From Hellea sp. (GTDB lineage: Bacteria; Pseudomonadota; Alphaproteobacteria; Caulobacterales; Maricaulaceae), in assembly GCA_028224375.1 (NCBI GenBank), contig JAOIVW010000004.1, forward strand, positions 1-64,000: DNA of 64,000 bases, written 5' to 3'. A program made the translations under genes and the position numbers. Of this stretch, positions 44,451 to 54,502 are shown piece after piece. A model generated the notes under the pieces. It did no database searches, was not told the origin of the DNA, and worked only from the letters and a program-made list of their open reading frames with translations. The first letter of the stretch is position 1, and the number at the start of each line of letters is the position of its first letter.

Positions 44451-45395
44451 TTATGCACGGGGGTGAGCTTTGCGGTGAACATTCATCAGCGCTGCCGCAT
44501 CGACTTCTGTATAGCGCTGCGTTGTGGAGAGGCTCTCATGACCGAGAAGCTGTTGAATGGTGCGCAAGTCGCCGCCGCCCGCGAGCAAATGCGTGGCAAA
44601 GCTATGACGGAGGGCATGAGGCGTGGCTGTTTCAGGTAATCCCAAGACGCCGCGCAAGCGTTGCACTTCACCTTGGATAATACGCGGTGAGAGCGCTTTT
44701 CCGCGCGCGCCGAAAAATATAGAGCCCTGCGCCGTCAATGGATAAGGGCAGAGCTTCACATAATGCTCAACCATTTTCTTTATGGCGGGAAGGATGGGAA
44801 TGATACGCGTTTTGCCGCCTTTACCCGTCAGGGATAGGGTAGAGCCGAGCGGCAAGTCCTGCGCCGTCAGGCCTAAGGCTTCTGAAATTCGCAAACCCGC
44901 CCCGTAACACAGCGTCAGCACAGCGCTGTTGCGGGCTTCTATCCAATCCGTTGGCAGAGGCAGTTTTTTGCCATCTTTATTGACAAGCCCCGTTAACTCG
45001 CCCGCGCCAGAAACGCTAAGGGGTTTAGGCAAAGGGCGTTTGGCACGCGGGCCTTTGATCAGGGGCAGGGCAGCATTTTTCACATCCCAGCGCCGTTCTA
45101 AATAACGGTAATAAGTTCGGATGGCAGAGAGTTGCCGCTGAACAGAAGCGGCAGAGAGCGGACTGTCTCCACGCCGCCGGTGGGCAAGATAAGCGCGAAA
45201 ATCTATAGGCTTTAGCTCGGCGAGCCGTGCTAGATGCAAAGTTTCATCCAGATACCCTGCCATAAATCCCAGAAAAGCGGAAATATCGCGTTGATAGGCT
45301 TCAACGGTTTTATCGGCCAATCGCCTCTCGCCCGATAAATGGGAGAGGAAAATCGCAAGCGTCTCCTCGGCGGGTATTTTTTGTATGGCGGCCAT
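44451..45395 (-). CDS. xerC: tyrosine recombinase XerC
   Basis: Site-specific recombinase for chromosome dimer resolution. 314 residues. N-terminal SAM-like domain (residues 10-115) and catalytic domain with Arg in GAGLRISEALGL, the TGKGGKTRIIPI block, HALRHSFATHLL, LLGHESLSTTQRYTE and the nucleophile Tyr in that last block. XerD is not in the window. The start is the ATG at 45395. Longer frames run into a palindromic repeat and are rejected. Confidence 0.9.
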   Translation of the reverse strand: MAAIQKIPAEETLAIFLSHLSGERRLADKTVEAYQRDISAFLGFMAGYLDETLHLARLAELKPIDFRAYLAHRRRGDSPLSAASVQRQLSAIRTYYRYLERRWDVKNAALPLIKGPRAKRPLPKPLSVSGAGELTGLVNKDGKKLPLPTDWIEARNSAVLTLCYGAGLRISEALGLTAQDLPLGSTLSLTGKGGKTRIIPILPAIKKMVEHYVKLCPYPLTAQGSIFFGARGKALSPRIIQGEVQRLRGVLGLPETATPHALRHSFATHLLAGGGDLRTIQQLLGHESLSTTQRYTEVDAAALMNVHRKAHPRA

Positions 45396-45446
45396 AAAGG
45401 TAGTATGACGCCCGCACCTTAATATAATCTTGTCAAATTTCATGCT

Positions 45447-45573
45447 GTCATTCCGACACAATGCGAAGCATTGACGGAACCCATGCTTAAAAATTGCATC
45501 CATCGAAAAATTGTATTTGGACGTAATGACAAGGCATGGGTCCCGCCATCGCTTCGCGCTGAGACGGGATGAC
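45447..45573. repeat. palindromic element between xerC and the NifU-like gene
   Basis: GTCATTCCG...GACGGAACCCATGC (45447-45486) on the left is complementary, with mismatches, to GCATGGGTCCCG...GACGGGATGAC (45534-45573) on the right; internal CGAAGCATTG and GCTTCGCGC hairpins. About 127 bp, a MITE/REP-like unit with GTCAT...ATGAC ends. Confidence 0.8.
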
Positions 45574-45603
45574 AAAGAGGGTACGGCCCCCTATATCTTT
45601 TCT

Positions 45604-46026
45604 ATGTTTGACGACCTCTATAATACCGAGATCCTGACGCTCTCCGCTTCGCTTAAAAATGAGCGCTTGGACGCGCCTGACGGAACCGCGCGTAAAGTTT
45701 CTAAGCTCTGCGGGTCTTGGCTTGAGATTGATGTGAAGGTGGACGGCGATATTGTCAGCGATGTTGCGCTGCGTGTGCAAGCCTGCGCACTCGGGCAAAG
45801 CTCTGCCGCGATATTGCAACAAGGGATTATCGGCGCGAGCTTGGAAGAGATTACAGAGGCCCGCAATGCATTACGCGAAATGTTAAAAAGCGATGGCGAG
45901 GCCCCAACAGGCCAATTTGAAAAACTGGCTTTGCTTAAAGGTGTCAAAGCTTACCCCGCGCGGCATACCTCCACGATGCTGGCCTTTGACGCGGCGGTAG
46001 AAGCGGTTGAGAGGGCATCCCTATGA
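45604..46026 (+). CDS. NifU/IscU-like iron-sulphur scaffold protein
   Basis: A 140-residue protein of the IscU/NifU N-terminal fold. Two of the three cluster cysteines are seen (SKLCGSW and VQACALGQSSA), but the third site reads YPARHTSTML with Thr in place of Cys. This form occurs in Alphaproteobacteria. Start ATG at 45604. It overlaps yidD by ATGA. Confidence 0.85.
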   Translation: MFDDLYNTEILTLSASLKNERLDAPDGTARKVSKLCGSWLEIDVKVDGDIVSDVALRVQACALGQSSAAILQQGIIGASLEEITEARNALREMLKSDGEAPTGQFEKLALLKGVKAYPARHTSTMLAFDAAVEAVERASL

Positions 46027-46325
46027 AAAACCCGCTCATATATCTGATGCTGGCTATGCTCTGGCTTTATAAATACACGCTCAGTCCCATGCTGACCTAT
46101 TTTGGCGTGCGGTGTCGGCATACGCCGTCCTGCTCGGATTATTCCAAATATGCCATTCAAAAACATGGGCCTTGGGCCGGGGGATGGATGACTTTGGCGC
46201 GGCTGTCACGATGTCATTGGTTTGGCACAAGCGGGGTTGATAACGTGCCTGAAACCATTAAAACTCCGCCTTTCTGGGCGCCTTGGCGAGTAGGCCGATG
46301 GCGCGGAACACATAAGACTGAGTAG
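46023..46325 (+). CDS. yidD: membrane protein insertion efficiency factor YidD
   Basis: A 100-residue protein. YidD blocks: [30 protein letters not shown] and the [19 protein letters not shown] segment, with conserved cysteines. An amphipathic peripheral membrane protein that helps YidC insertion. It overlaps the NifU-like gene by 4 bp and is followed within 5 bp by thrS. Confidence 0.9.
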   Translation: MKNPLIYLMLAMLWLYKYTLSPMLTYFGVRCRHTPSCSDYSKYAIQKHGPWAGGWMTLARLSRCHWFGTSGVDNVPETIKTPPFWAPWRVGRWRGTHKTE

Positions 46326-46329
46326 AGCA

Positions 46330-48255
46330 ATGGTCACTTTGACATTTCCCGATGGAGCCGCCCGTGATTACGAGGCCGGCACGACCGCTATGCAGGTCGC
46401 CAAATCGATTTCCAAAGGTTTGGCGAAAACCGTCTTGGCGGCGAAGTTAGACGGCAAGCTTGTCGATGCCTCATTGCCGATTAATGACAATGCCAAGATT
46501 GAATTGGTGACAGCGAAAGACCCCGAAGGGCTTGAGCTTATTCGTCATGACGCCGCCCATGTTTTGGCCGAAGCGGTGCAGGAATTATTCCCTGGCACGC
46601 AGGTCACAATCGGCCCCGTTATTGAAAATGGGTTTTATTACGACTTTCATCGCGATGAGCCGTTTAGCGAAGATGACTTTGCCGCGATTGAAAAGAAGAT
46701 GAGTTTTATCATTAACCGCAATGATAAATTTGAACGTCAGGTCATGGACCGCAATGAGGCAATCACGTTATTTAAGGGTATGGGCGAGGACTTTAAAGCC
46801 GAGCTTATTGAAGACCTGCCCGAAGATGAAGTCATCACAGTTTATAAACAGGGCAAATGGTTCGACCTTTGCTTAGGGCCGCATCTGCCCTCGACAGGTA
46901 AAATTGGAAAAGCCTTTAAACTCATGAAAGTCGCGGGAGCCTATTGGCGCGGGGATAGTAATAATCCTCAGCTGCAACGAATTTACGGCACGGCTTGGCG
47001 CAACCAAGAAGAGCTTGACGCGCATCTTAAACAAATCGAAGAAGCCGAAGCGCGGGACCATCGCCGCCTCGGGACGCAATTAGAGCTGTTTCATTTTCAA
47101 GGGGAAGCCCAGGGCCAAGCCTTCTGGCATCCCAATGGCTGGATGCTTTACTGCACGCTGCGAGATTATATGTCCCGCCGCCAACGTGAATATGGTTATC
47201 AGGAAATCAAGACGCCTCAACTCATGGACCGCAAGTTCTGGGAAGCGTCGGGCCATTGGGATAAATATCGCGAGAACATGTTTGTCGCGGAAATCGCCGA
47301 GGAGGACAAAGTCCTCGCCCTAAAACCGATGAACTGTCCGTGTCATATTCAGGTCTTTAATCAGGGCCAAAAGTCTTATCGTGATTTGCCTATGCGTTAT
47401 GCCGAATTTGGATCGTGCCATCGTTATGAGCCGTCTGGTGCTCTGCATGGTCTCATGCGCGTACGCGGTTTCGTTCAGGATGACGGACATATCTTTTGTA
47501 CGCTCGACCAAGTCACGGATGAGGTCAAAGCTTTCACTGAGCTATTAAAATCTGTTTACGCTGATCTTGGATTTGACGATGTAAAGGTCAAATTTTCCAC
47601 ACGTCCTGAAGTGCGGGTTGGATCTGATGACTATTGGGATAAGGCTGAAGCCGCGCTTAAAGAGGCTGCAGATGCGTCCGGCTTGGAAGTAGAACTCAAT
47701 GAAGGCGATGGCGCGTTTTACGGTCCGAAACTCGACTTTGTTCTCCGTGATGCCATCGGACGTGATTGGCAATGCGGCACTATTCAGCTCGACCCCAATA
47801 CGCCTGAGCGCTTAAATGCAAGTTATGTCGGTGATGATGATAATCGGCATAACCCCGTTATGCTTCACCGCGCTGTCCTCGGAAGCTTTGAGCGTTTCCT
47901 AGGTATTCTGATTGAGAATTATGCAGGTAAGTTTCCGCTTTGGCTCAGTCCTGTGCAGGTCGTTGTTGCGACGATTACCTCTGATGCCAATGAGTATGCA
48001 GAGCAAGCGGCCGAGGAATTGCGCGAAGCGGGTCTTCGGGTTGAGACAGATTTGCGCAATGAAAAAATTAATTACAAAATTCGTGAGCTCTCTGCTGACC
48101 GTAAAATTCCGATTATCGCTGTTGTGGGTATGAAAGAAGCGGAGGACCGCAAGCTGGCCCTGCGCCGTCTTGGTAGCCGTGACCAACAGATTATAAGTCT
48201 CGATGAAGCCGTAATTGAATTAGCCACGGAAGCCCTCGCGCCTGACTTGCGCTAG
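46330..48255 (+). CDS. thrS: threonyl-tRNA synthetase
   Basis: 641 residues, complete. Domains in order: TGS (1-60), SAD editing domain with [11 protein letters not shown] (about residue 75) and [10 protein letters not shown], class II core (240-540) with [10 protein letters not shown] zinc-site Cys, [20 protein letters not shown] and a [19 protein letters not shown] motif 3, and the anticodon-binding domain (540-641). Start ATG at 46330. There is no T-box in front. Confidence 0.96.
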   Translation: MVTLTFPDGAARDYEAGTTAMQVAKSISKGLAKTVLAAKLDGKLVDASLPINDNAKIELVTAKDPEGLELIRHDAAHVLAEAVQELFPGTQVTIGPVIENGFYYDFHRDEPFSEDDFAAIEKKMSFIINRNDKFERQVMDRNEAITLFKGMGEDFKAELIEDLPEDEVITVYKQGKWFDLCLGPHLPSTGKIGKAFKLMKVAGAYWRGDSNNPQLQRIYGTAWRNQEELDAHLKQIEEAEARDHRRLGTQLELFHFQGEAQGQAFWHPNGWMLYCTLRDYMSRRQREYGYQEIKTPQLMDRKFWEASGHWDKYRENMFVAEIAEEDKVLALKPMNCPCHIQVFNQGQKSYRDLPMRYAEFGSCHRYEPSGALHGLMRVRGFVQDDGHIFCTLDQVTDEVKAFTELLKSVYADLGFDDVKVKFSTRPEVRVGSDDYWDKAEAALKEAADASGLEVELNEGDGAFYGPKLDFVLRDAIGRDWQCGTIQLDPNTPERLNASYVGDDDNRHNPVMLHRAVLGSFERFLGILIENYAGKFPLWLSPVQVVVATITSDANEYAEQAAEELREAGLRVETDLRNEKINYKIRELSADRKIPIIAVVGMKEAEDRKLALRRLGSRDQQIISLDEAVIELATEALAPDLR

Positions 48256-48272
48256 GTGGGTGCATATTTCTA

Positions 48273-49529
48273 ATGACACCTTTTCTGGATAAAATGAGTT
48301 TTGGCGCGATTTTCATCTTGCTTATCCTCATGCCGCTTGTCAGCCATGCTGGCGGCTTGGGCGTTGCGCCGCTAATTTTTATCTTAGGTATTTTGGGACT
48401 TGTTTTAGCCACTAAGACAAAAACCTTTAAAGTTACCCTCGTTCAAATTTCGCTGATTCTATTTCTGGCATGGCTATGCCTCTCCGCCACCTGGAGTCCT
48501 TACAGGCCTGATGATCTTCTAACGAATTACATTAAATTATTTTTGATGGTCATTATCTTTTATTGGAGTTGGCCATTATTTGAATATGCGGGCCGAAGAC
48601 GCCCAAAACGTCTTCAGCATCTCTTAATGGCAACTTCTGTTTTTGGAGCTGGCCTATTGATGATTGATCTGCTGAGTAATTTTGGTCTCACGCTTTTATT
48701 TAACCCGGCGCATACATTTGATGCGAGAATTTTTCGTAATATTGATGCTGAAATGAATCTCGGCCACGCTATTACGATATTAGTTTTGATATCAGCGCCA
48801 GTAGCCATGCTTATGTTCTCCCGATTGCCGAAATCAATTTCGAGATATGTTTCGCTGATTTTTCTTTTGCTGCTCGCATGCGCGGCTTGGCTAAATAGTT
48901 TGTCTGTCGGCATTTTAGGACTGCTCGGCGTCGTAATTGCGGCCACCGCAGGATATGCGTTCCCGCGTAAAATGCCTAATATTTTATTGGTACTATCTAT
49001 TCTTGTTATCTTGGCCGCACCAGCTTTGGCCTATATGGCGTCTCATTATGCTGAGAATATGCCTTTTCATCTCCCGCAATCCTGGGATCACAGGCTTCGT
49101 ATGTGGGCCTATTGTTGGCATGTTATCGCTGAGCACCCGCTGATCGGTGCCGGCTTTGATGCCTCGCGGACTTTTGGCGAAACTTATATTGCGCAAGATG
49201 GCCGCGAAATTACAATCGTTTCGCTTCATCCTCATAATGCGGGCATTCAAATATGGACAGAGACGGGCCTTGTCGGCGCTGTTCTAGCCTCAACAGTCAT
49301 TGCGGCTCTCATTAAACCTGTAAATAACTTCGTTCAAAGCCGCGGTCACGCGGGGGCCGTTAGCGGTGTGATTATGGCAGCGCTTGTGACCTCATCGTTG
49401 ACATATGGTGCGTGGCAATTTTGGTGGTGGGGCTGCGTCTTTTTTGCTGTCGGAACATTACATTTACTGCCCGCTTCTAGATCTCCTGTGCCCATCTCTG
49501 ACAGTCAATGGGTCAGCGAGCCCGCGTAA
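48273..49529 (+). CDS. O-antigen ligase family protein
   Basis: A 418-residue membrane protein with about eleven helices, fitting the Wzy_C/O-antigen ligase (WaaL) family. The large periplasmic loop lies at about residues 260-330 and carries WDHRLRMWAYCWHVIAEHPL and LHPHNAGIQIWTETG, as in ligases and polymerases. It begins a short polysaccharide region with two glycosyltransferases downstream. Confidence 0.8.
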   Translation: MTPFLDKMSFGAIFILLILMPLVSHAGGLGVAPLIFILGILGLVLATKTKTFKVTLVQISLILFLAWLCLSATWSPYRPDDLLTNYIKLFLMVIIFYWSWPLFEYAGRRRPKRLQHLLMATSVFGAGLLMIDLLSNFGLTLLFNPAHTFDARIFRNIDAEMNLGHAITILVLISAPVAMLMFSRLPKSISRYVSLIFLLLLACAAWLNSLSVGILGLLGVVIAATAGYAFPRKMPNILLVLSILVILAAPALAYMASHYAENMPFHLPQSWDHRLRMWAYCWHVIAEHPLIGAGFDASRTFGETYIAQDGREITIVSLHPHNAGIQIWTETGLVGAVLASTVIAALIKPVNNFVQSRGHAGAVSGVIMAALVTSSLTYGAWQFWWWGCVFFAVGTLHLLPASRSPVPISDSQWVSEPA

Positions 49530-49608
49530 CGATATGATAATTTTCTTTGCCTTTGGCGATTTATATCGCTAGATGGCCTTAGGGAAATGGGCAGCGCGAA
49601 AGGACGAT

Positions 49609-50514
49609 ATGGCGAATATTTTGCCATTACCAATCACGAAACGTGAAAAACCCATTAGCGTTATAATGGTGAGCTATATGACGGGTCCGGCCCTCATAGA
49701 GGCGATCCATGCCGTTATGGCTGACCCAGATATTTTCGAGCTTATTCTGGTAGATAATGGAAATTCGCCGGATGCGCGCAAACGCTTATCCCATGTCGTA
49801 TCGAAGTATGAGAGGATTCGCTTGTTGCAAGGTCATGGTAATATTGGCTTTGGAAGGGCCTGTAATTACGGCGCAAAACTTGCGAGCGGGGAATATTTCC
49901 TGTTTTTGAACCCAGACGCTCTTATTGAAGAAGGCGCGGCGCGGAACCTTGCAAATTGCGGCAAGGCTTTGACCGCACCTTGGATTGCGGGCGGAATGCT
50001 TAAAGACGTCAATGGCCAGGAACAACGCGGCAGTCGGCGCGGAAGCTTGACGCCGTTTTCTGCCATTGTCAGTTTTACGCCTTTGCACAGATTACCGTTC
50101 CTTGGGTCTATTCATAAGGAAAATGAAAACCTGCCGACAAAGCCCAAAGCTTATCCAACCGTGAGCGGGGCCTGTATGATGATGGATCGCCGCTCTTTCG
50201 ATATATTAGGCGGCTTTGATGAAGATTACTTCCTGCATGTCGAGGACATAGATGTCTGCCGACGGGCGCGCGAGTCCGGCGGGGAGGTTTATTTTGTCCC
50301 TGAGGCCTCCGTTATGCATTATGGCTCAACAAGCCAAGTCCGCCGTCAAAAAGTCGAGTGGGAAAAATTAAAAGGCTTCACGCGCTATTTCATAAAACAT
50401 AGCAAGACGGCCTTTGGTAAAATTATGACCTATATGGCGTGGCCATTTATGGCCTTTGCGATTATGGGACGGGCTTGGTATTTAGCTATTCGTCACGCTG
50501 TAACGGGTCATTAG
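49609..50514 (+). CDS. family 2 glycosyltransferase (rhamnosyltransferase-like)
   Basis: A 301-residue GT-A enzyme. N-terminal ISVIMVSYMTGPALIEAI; DFxx-type LVDNGNSPDAR; NIGFGRACNYG; FLFLNPDALIEEG with Asp-Xxx-Asp-like LNPDA; GGFDEDYFLHVEDIDVCRR in the acceptor domain. Typical of surface polysaccharide synthesis. I start at the ATG at 49609 after AAAGGAC rather than at 49573. Its end overlaps the convergent GT39 gene. Confidence 0.86.
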   Translation: MANILPLPITKREKPISVIMVSYMTGPALIEAIHAVMADPDIFELILVDNGNSPDARKRLSHVVSKYERIRLLQGHGNIGFGRACNYGAKLASGEYFLFLNPDALIEEGAARNLANCGKALTAPWIAGGMLKDVNGQEQRGSRRGSLTPFSAIVSFTPLHRLPFLGSIHKENENLPTKPKAYPTVSGACMMMDRRSFDILGGFDEDYFLHVEDIDVCRRARESGGEVYFVPEASVMHYGSTSQVRRQKVEWEKLKGFTRYFIKHSKTAFGKIMTYMAWPFMAFAIMGRAWYLAIRHAVTGH

Positions 50515-52222
50515 GGTCATATTTGCAGTCTGTTGATCGCATAATTACCATATCAACCTCATCGCCTTTCGAATAATTTAAACCCTTTTGCGGTGGTGTC
50601 GTTTTGGTACAAAGCCCGGCAATACGTGCGCTCTGCTCTATCTCTTGAATAAGCGCGTCTGTGTCTTCGCGAGCTGCATCTAAGATAATGATGCGGCCTT
50701 TTGCAAAGGATCTCATATCCAGAAGACTAGATTTATCCGTAACATCAATAGCGGTTCCTAAGCGGTAAACGAGACTGGGTTCTGTAAAATGGGGCGAGAC
50801 CACATCTGGGCCGCCATTGCGGGGCAGCTTAAGGCCCTCAGTATCAAAGGTCTTCATAATGTTATCCGCGACCCGTAAATCAGTTAGGTTTGGAAGAATA
50901 TAGGCATATGTCGGCACAGAGATAATCAGCGCGGCCAGCATGGCGGTGATAAGGCCTAATTTCATATTGGATTGCCACAGAGCAAAACTGGCAATCACAG
51001 CGCAAAGACCCGCTATGCCGCCAATGGCATAAATGATAAAAGCGGCGGTCCCAGCCTCTCCATAGAGTGTCTGCGCGCCCATGACGACCGCTATTAGAAC
51101 AGCGCTAACGGCTAAAAACAAAACGGCATTGATACGGCGCAATATTGAAAATTCTTTCACAGCCAAAAGCGTAATCGCAGCCACGCCTGCCATTACGCAG
51201 AGGGCGGGGAAAAGCGGAAGCGCATAATGTGGAAGCTTAGTGGGCATCAACTCAATCAAAACCCAATACGGCACGACCCAGGCCAAACAAAGCCGCATGC
51301 CTTTCACAACAGGCGTATCAGAGCCTTTGCCGTTTCTCACAGCCCTGATGGCAAAGCCAAATGCGGGCAAAAGTAATAAGCATGTCGGCCACAACGTGAG
51401 CCAGATCGTTCCTAGATAATATCCGGGCGGGCCGGGATGGCGTTCCTGCGCGCTCACAAGTTTTCCGCCGAAATCTTTGCCCAAGCTTTCAACGAAAAAG
51501 GCGCCATCCGTAGCGTTCCAAATCGCAATCGTCCAAGGTATCCAGATAAGCGCAAAGACAAGAATAGCGGGCCAGTTGAGAAGGAGTTTCATCCAGCCAT
51601 TTCTGCGTTCCCAAATGGCGAGCGTGATGAGGGTCAAGACAACAAGGATTGGAATGACAGGGCCTTTAATTATAATACTCACCCCAAGGGCGAGCCAAAA
51701 GACCCACGCAGATTTCTTTCCTCCCCCATGCCGCATATGAGCAAGAGCGGCTAAGCAGCAGGCCCCTAAGCCGACCAGCATGGCATCCGTCTTTGCAATA
51801 TGGGCTTCAAATATCATCAAAGCTGAGAGGGCGAGTAAGCCAGCAGCTATGACAGCGCCGCGCCGCCCAATCATACGGGCCGCGCCCCAATAAGTCGCGA
51901 AGATAGCAAGTAAGGCCCCTAAAACTGAGGGCAGGCGTTGCGCCCAAATTTTACGCTCACCGTCTTTGGAAAAGACTTTAATCGCCGCAGTTTGCAGCCA
52001 ATAAATCCCTGCAGGTTTTTTGTAACGGGTTTGATCTTGAAAGCGAATATCGAGTAAATCTCCGCTTTCGGCCATCTGCACGCTGGCTTGTGCAAAACGC
52101 GCTTCATCGCGGTCAATGACGGGGAGGTTGGAGAGACCCGGCAGAAAGACTAGCAGGCTCAAAAACAACAAAGCCATCATATGTTTGAGGCGTTGCGCCT
52201 TTATCGTCTCAGGAGAACTCAT
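50486..52222 (-). CDS. ArnT-like GT39 glycosyltransferase
   Basis: A 578-residue polytopic enzyme. The first periplasmic loop has the catalytic-type acidic motif PVIDRDEARFAQA followed by YKKPAGIYWLQ. About twelve helices, then a soluble C-terminal domain (residues 455-578). It probably transfers a sugar from undecaprenyl phosphate to lipid A or a polysaccharide. The ATG at 52222 is preferred; upstream in-frame codons lack a ribosome site. Divergent from the GT2 at 52317, which resembles the enzyme that makes such a donor. Confidence 0.85.
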   Translation of the reverse strand: MSSPETIKAQRLKHMMALLFLSLLVFLPGLSNLPVIDRDEARFAQASVQMAESGDLLDIRFQDQTRYKKPAGIYWLQTAAIKVFSKDGERKIWAQRLPSVLGALLAIFATYWGAARMIGRRGAVIAAGLLALSALMIFEAHIAKTDAMLVGLGACCLAALAHMRHGGGKKSAWVFWLALGVSIIIKGPVIPILVVLTLITLAIWERRNGWMKLLLNWPAILVFALIWIPWTIAIWNATDGAFFVESLGKDFGGKLVSAQERHPGPPGYYLGTIWLTLWPTCLLLLPAFGFAIRAVRNGKGSDTPVVKGMRLCLAWVVPYWVLIELMPTKLPHYALPLFPALCVMAGVAAITLLAVKEFSILRRINAVLFLAVSAVLIAVVMGAQTLYGEAGTAAFIIYAIGGIAGLCAVIASFALWQSNMKLGLITAMLAALIISVPTYAYILPNLTDLRVADNIMKTFDTEGLKLPRNGGPDVVSPHFTEPSLVYRLGTAIDVTDKSSLLDMRSFAKGRIIILDAAREDTDALIQEIEQSARIAGLCTKTTPPQKGLNYSKGDEVDMVIMRSTDCKYDPNDPLQRDE

Positions 52223-52316
52223 TAAAGCTCCATTACCTAAGAGGAGAGCCGGATAAAAGGAAAACTTGTCGAAAGACAAACTTGCGAGAAAGCACCGCGC
52301 GTGCCACATCGTGAAT

Positions 52317-53048
52317 ATGACACAAGCCCCTGATATCTCCGTTGTCGTTCCCGTTTATAATGAGGAAGAGAATGTCGCTAAATTGGTTGACGAAATAGCG
52401 GCGGCTTTAAAAGGCGAAGCTTATGAGATGTTATTCGTCAATGATGCGAGCACGGACGGCACACTGGAAGCCCTAAAAAACCTCAAGACCGATTATCCCG
52501 CCTTAAGACCTATCTCACATCGTAAAAATGCAGGGCAATCTCGTGCGGTGCGCTCTGGCGTTCTGGCGGCTAAAGGCACATATATCGCCACGCTTGATGG
52601 CGACGGGCAGAATGACCCGGCGGATATTCCCGCGCTTTATGCGCAGATAAAACGCAGCGATGCCCCTAAAAACTTAGCTTTGGTCGGGGGTCGCCGCGCG
52701 AAGCGTCAGGATAGCTGGGCTAAAAAAATAGGCTCACGTTTGGGTAACGGTATTCGTAAGAAACTGCTCAAAGATAAAGCTGATGATACGGGGTGCGGGC
52801 TAAAAGTCTTTACGCGCGAGGCCTTTTTACGCCTTCCTTATTTTGATCATGTCCACCGTTATATTCCAGCCTTGATGCTCCGCGAAGGTTACGAGATTGA
52901 ATTTTGCGATGTAAATCATCGCCACCGTGAATTTGGCGTCTCCAAATATACGAATTTTGGAAGATTAGTTGTTTCCATCGCAGATTTGCGCGGCGTTATG
53001 TGGCTCAATCGCCGCGCGCGAAATCCCGAAGGTTGGGACGAGGTTTAA
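52317..53048 (+). CDS. family 2 glycosyltransferase, dolichol-phosphate mannose synthase-like
   Basis: A 243-residue GT-A enzyme without membrane helices. Motifs: ISVVVPVYNEEENV, FVNDASTDGTLEAL, RKNAGQSRAVRSG, ATLDGDGQNDPADIP and DTGCGLKVFTRE, then HRHREFGVSKYTNFGR. This is the DPM1/ArnC class that charges polyprenyl phosphate with a sugar, so it probably supplies the adjacent GT39 enzyme. Start ATG at 52317. Confidence 0.87.
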   Translation: MTQAPDISVVVPVYNEEENVAKLVDEIAAALKGEAYEMLFVNDASTDGTLEALKNLKTDYPALRPISHRKNAGQSRAVRSGVLAAKGTYIATLDGDGQNDPADIPALYAQIKRSDAPKNLALVGGRRAKRQDSWAKKIGSRLGNGIRKKLLKDKADDTGCGLKVFTREAFLRLPYFDHVHRYIPALMLREGYEIEFCDVNHRHREFGVSKYTNFGRLVVSIADLRGVMWLNRRARNPEGWDEV

Positions 53049-53051
53049 GTT

Positions 53052-54446
53052 TTGCGCGTTGATATCACCGCAGATGCTGTAAGAACCTTAAGGGCCTCTT
53101 ATGCGGCCTTACCAAGTCCAAGACATATGGCGAACCTCAACGCAGAGAGCAAAGCCGCAGAGGCGCGAGGCTATTATAATCCTATTGAGGATGAACGCCT
53201 AAGAGAAACCTATGCTTCTTATCTCGGGATGCGGGTTGCGATTTGGCAAACGATACAAAGCCTCAAACCCCGTTTTAAACGCTACACAAAAGGGCAGGCT
53301 TTAACGCAAGGCGAGTTACAAGCTTTTGGTATTGCCTTTTGCGGAGCGGAAATCATCGTCCGCACAGGGGAGTATCTTATTAGTCTCGCGCGGGACCGAG
53401 ATATTGTGTGGAAGAAGCTAGATGAAGAAGAGCGCCGTTATGGCCTTAAGCGCAAAAGCTTTACGCGGCTCTATCGTCAACTCACCAGCCACTTTACCAT
53501 GAACGGCTTTTATCAAGCGCGGGATTATTTCGATGCCAATCGCGAGATTATTATGGAGGCTTTGGACGGAGAAGAGCTTAGCGCTGTGGCAGATATTCTA
53601 ACCACGCTGAACCTTCCAACCGCGCCTCGCGGCGACCATTTGCGGCGCTATCGACGCTTTGTGAATTTCTCTCTGCGGCGGCGCTCTATCTCGGCGGGAC
53701 GTAATACGCTCTTTGCATTATTTGAAGCTACAGGCTCAGATATTGCTGAACTAAAAATCCCCTTAGTCAAAAATATAGGCGCGCCCAAACGCGTGACTGC
53801 CGATGTTATCAAAAGCCTCAAACCACAGCTGCGGCCTGGGGATGTTTTCATCACCCGACATGATGATGCGATGAGCAATCTTTTCTTGCCAGGGTTTTGG
53901 CCGCATGGCGCTCTTTATATAGGACCGCCTGAAGAGCGAAAAGAGAGGGGCGTCGAAGATGTCTCTGATGGGGTTAGGCAAAGCGGCAGCCAAGATATCA
54001 ATATTCTTGAAGCTAAAAAAGATGGCGTTCTGCTGCGCCCCATTGAAGAAACTCTGCAAGTCGATGCCTTTGTTGTTCTCCGGCCCAAACTAACTGAGGC
54101 GCAAATTAATCAAGCGCTCTCCAAAGGCTTGTCCCATGCGGGTAAGCTTTATGATTTTATCTTTAATTTCGCCACATCAGACCGCCTTGTCTGCACGGAA
54201 GTTATTTACCGCGCCTATCACGGCGTAGGGCCGATAGACTTTACCCTCTCCACACAAGCGGGACGTAAGTGTTTATCCGCTGAAGATTTTCTCAACCAAG
54301 CCATCGCAAGTGACTGGTTTGACCCCGTTATTCTCTATGGGGTCGGCGGTAAAAACGCGTTTGAGACAGCTGAGAAGCTGCGGGAAAGTCTTGCCAACAC
54401 ATTCGCCTCAAAATTTACAAAGCTTGACTCACAGCCTCTAGGGTGA
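53052..54446 (+). CDS. permuted papain-like (YiiX/C92) domain protein
   Basis: A 464-residue soluble protein. The first 260 residues are helical and not recognised. Residues 275-440 show a YiiX/YebB-type NlpC/P60 permuted fold with LRPGDVFITRHD, PHGALYIG (His) and SDRLVCTEVIYRAY (Cys). Relatives cleave amide or lipid bonds. The TTG start at 53052 is uncertain; ATG at 53127 is an alternative. It is probably transcribed with the GT2 gene upstream. Confidence 0.72.
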   Translation: MRVDITADAVRTLRASYAALPSPRHMANLNAESKAAEARGYYNPIEDERLRETYASYLGMRVAIWQTIQSLKPRFKRYTKGQALTQGELQAFGIAFCGAEIIVRTGEYLISLARDRDIVWKKLDEEERRYGLKRKSFTRLYRQLTSHFTMNGFYQARDYFDANREIIMEALDGEELSAVADILTTLNLPTAPRGDHLRRYRRFVNFSLRRRSISAGRNTLFALFEATGSDIAELKIPLVKNIGAPKRVTADVIKSLKPQLRPGDVFITRHDDAMSNLFLPGFWPHGALYIGPPEERKERGVEDVSDGVRQSGSQDINILEAKKDGVLLRPIEETLQVDAFVVLRPKLTEAQINQALSKGLSHAGKLYDFIFNFATSDRLVCTEVIYRAYHGVGPIDFTLSTQAGRKCLSAEDFLNQAIASDWFDPVILYGVGGKNAFETAEKLRESLANTFASKFTKLDSQPLG

Positions 54447-54502
54447 TGTTTCTAATCCTCTAATATACTGCAAATATAAAATCAGCAGATGTGGGGATTG
54501 AT

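Noticed and set aside
45396-45575. Longer N-terminus for XerC
   Set aside because: The added 60 residues come from a palindromic intergenic element; the family start fits the ATG at 45395.
46250-46330. T-box or threonine leader in front of thrS
   Set aside because: The gene starts 5 bp after yidD, leaving no space for a leader, and no T-box core was seen.
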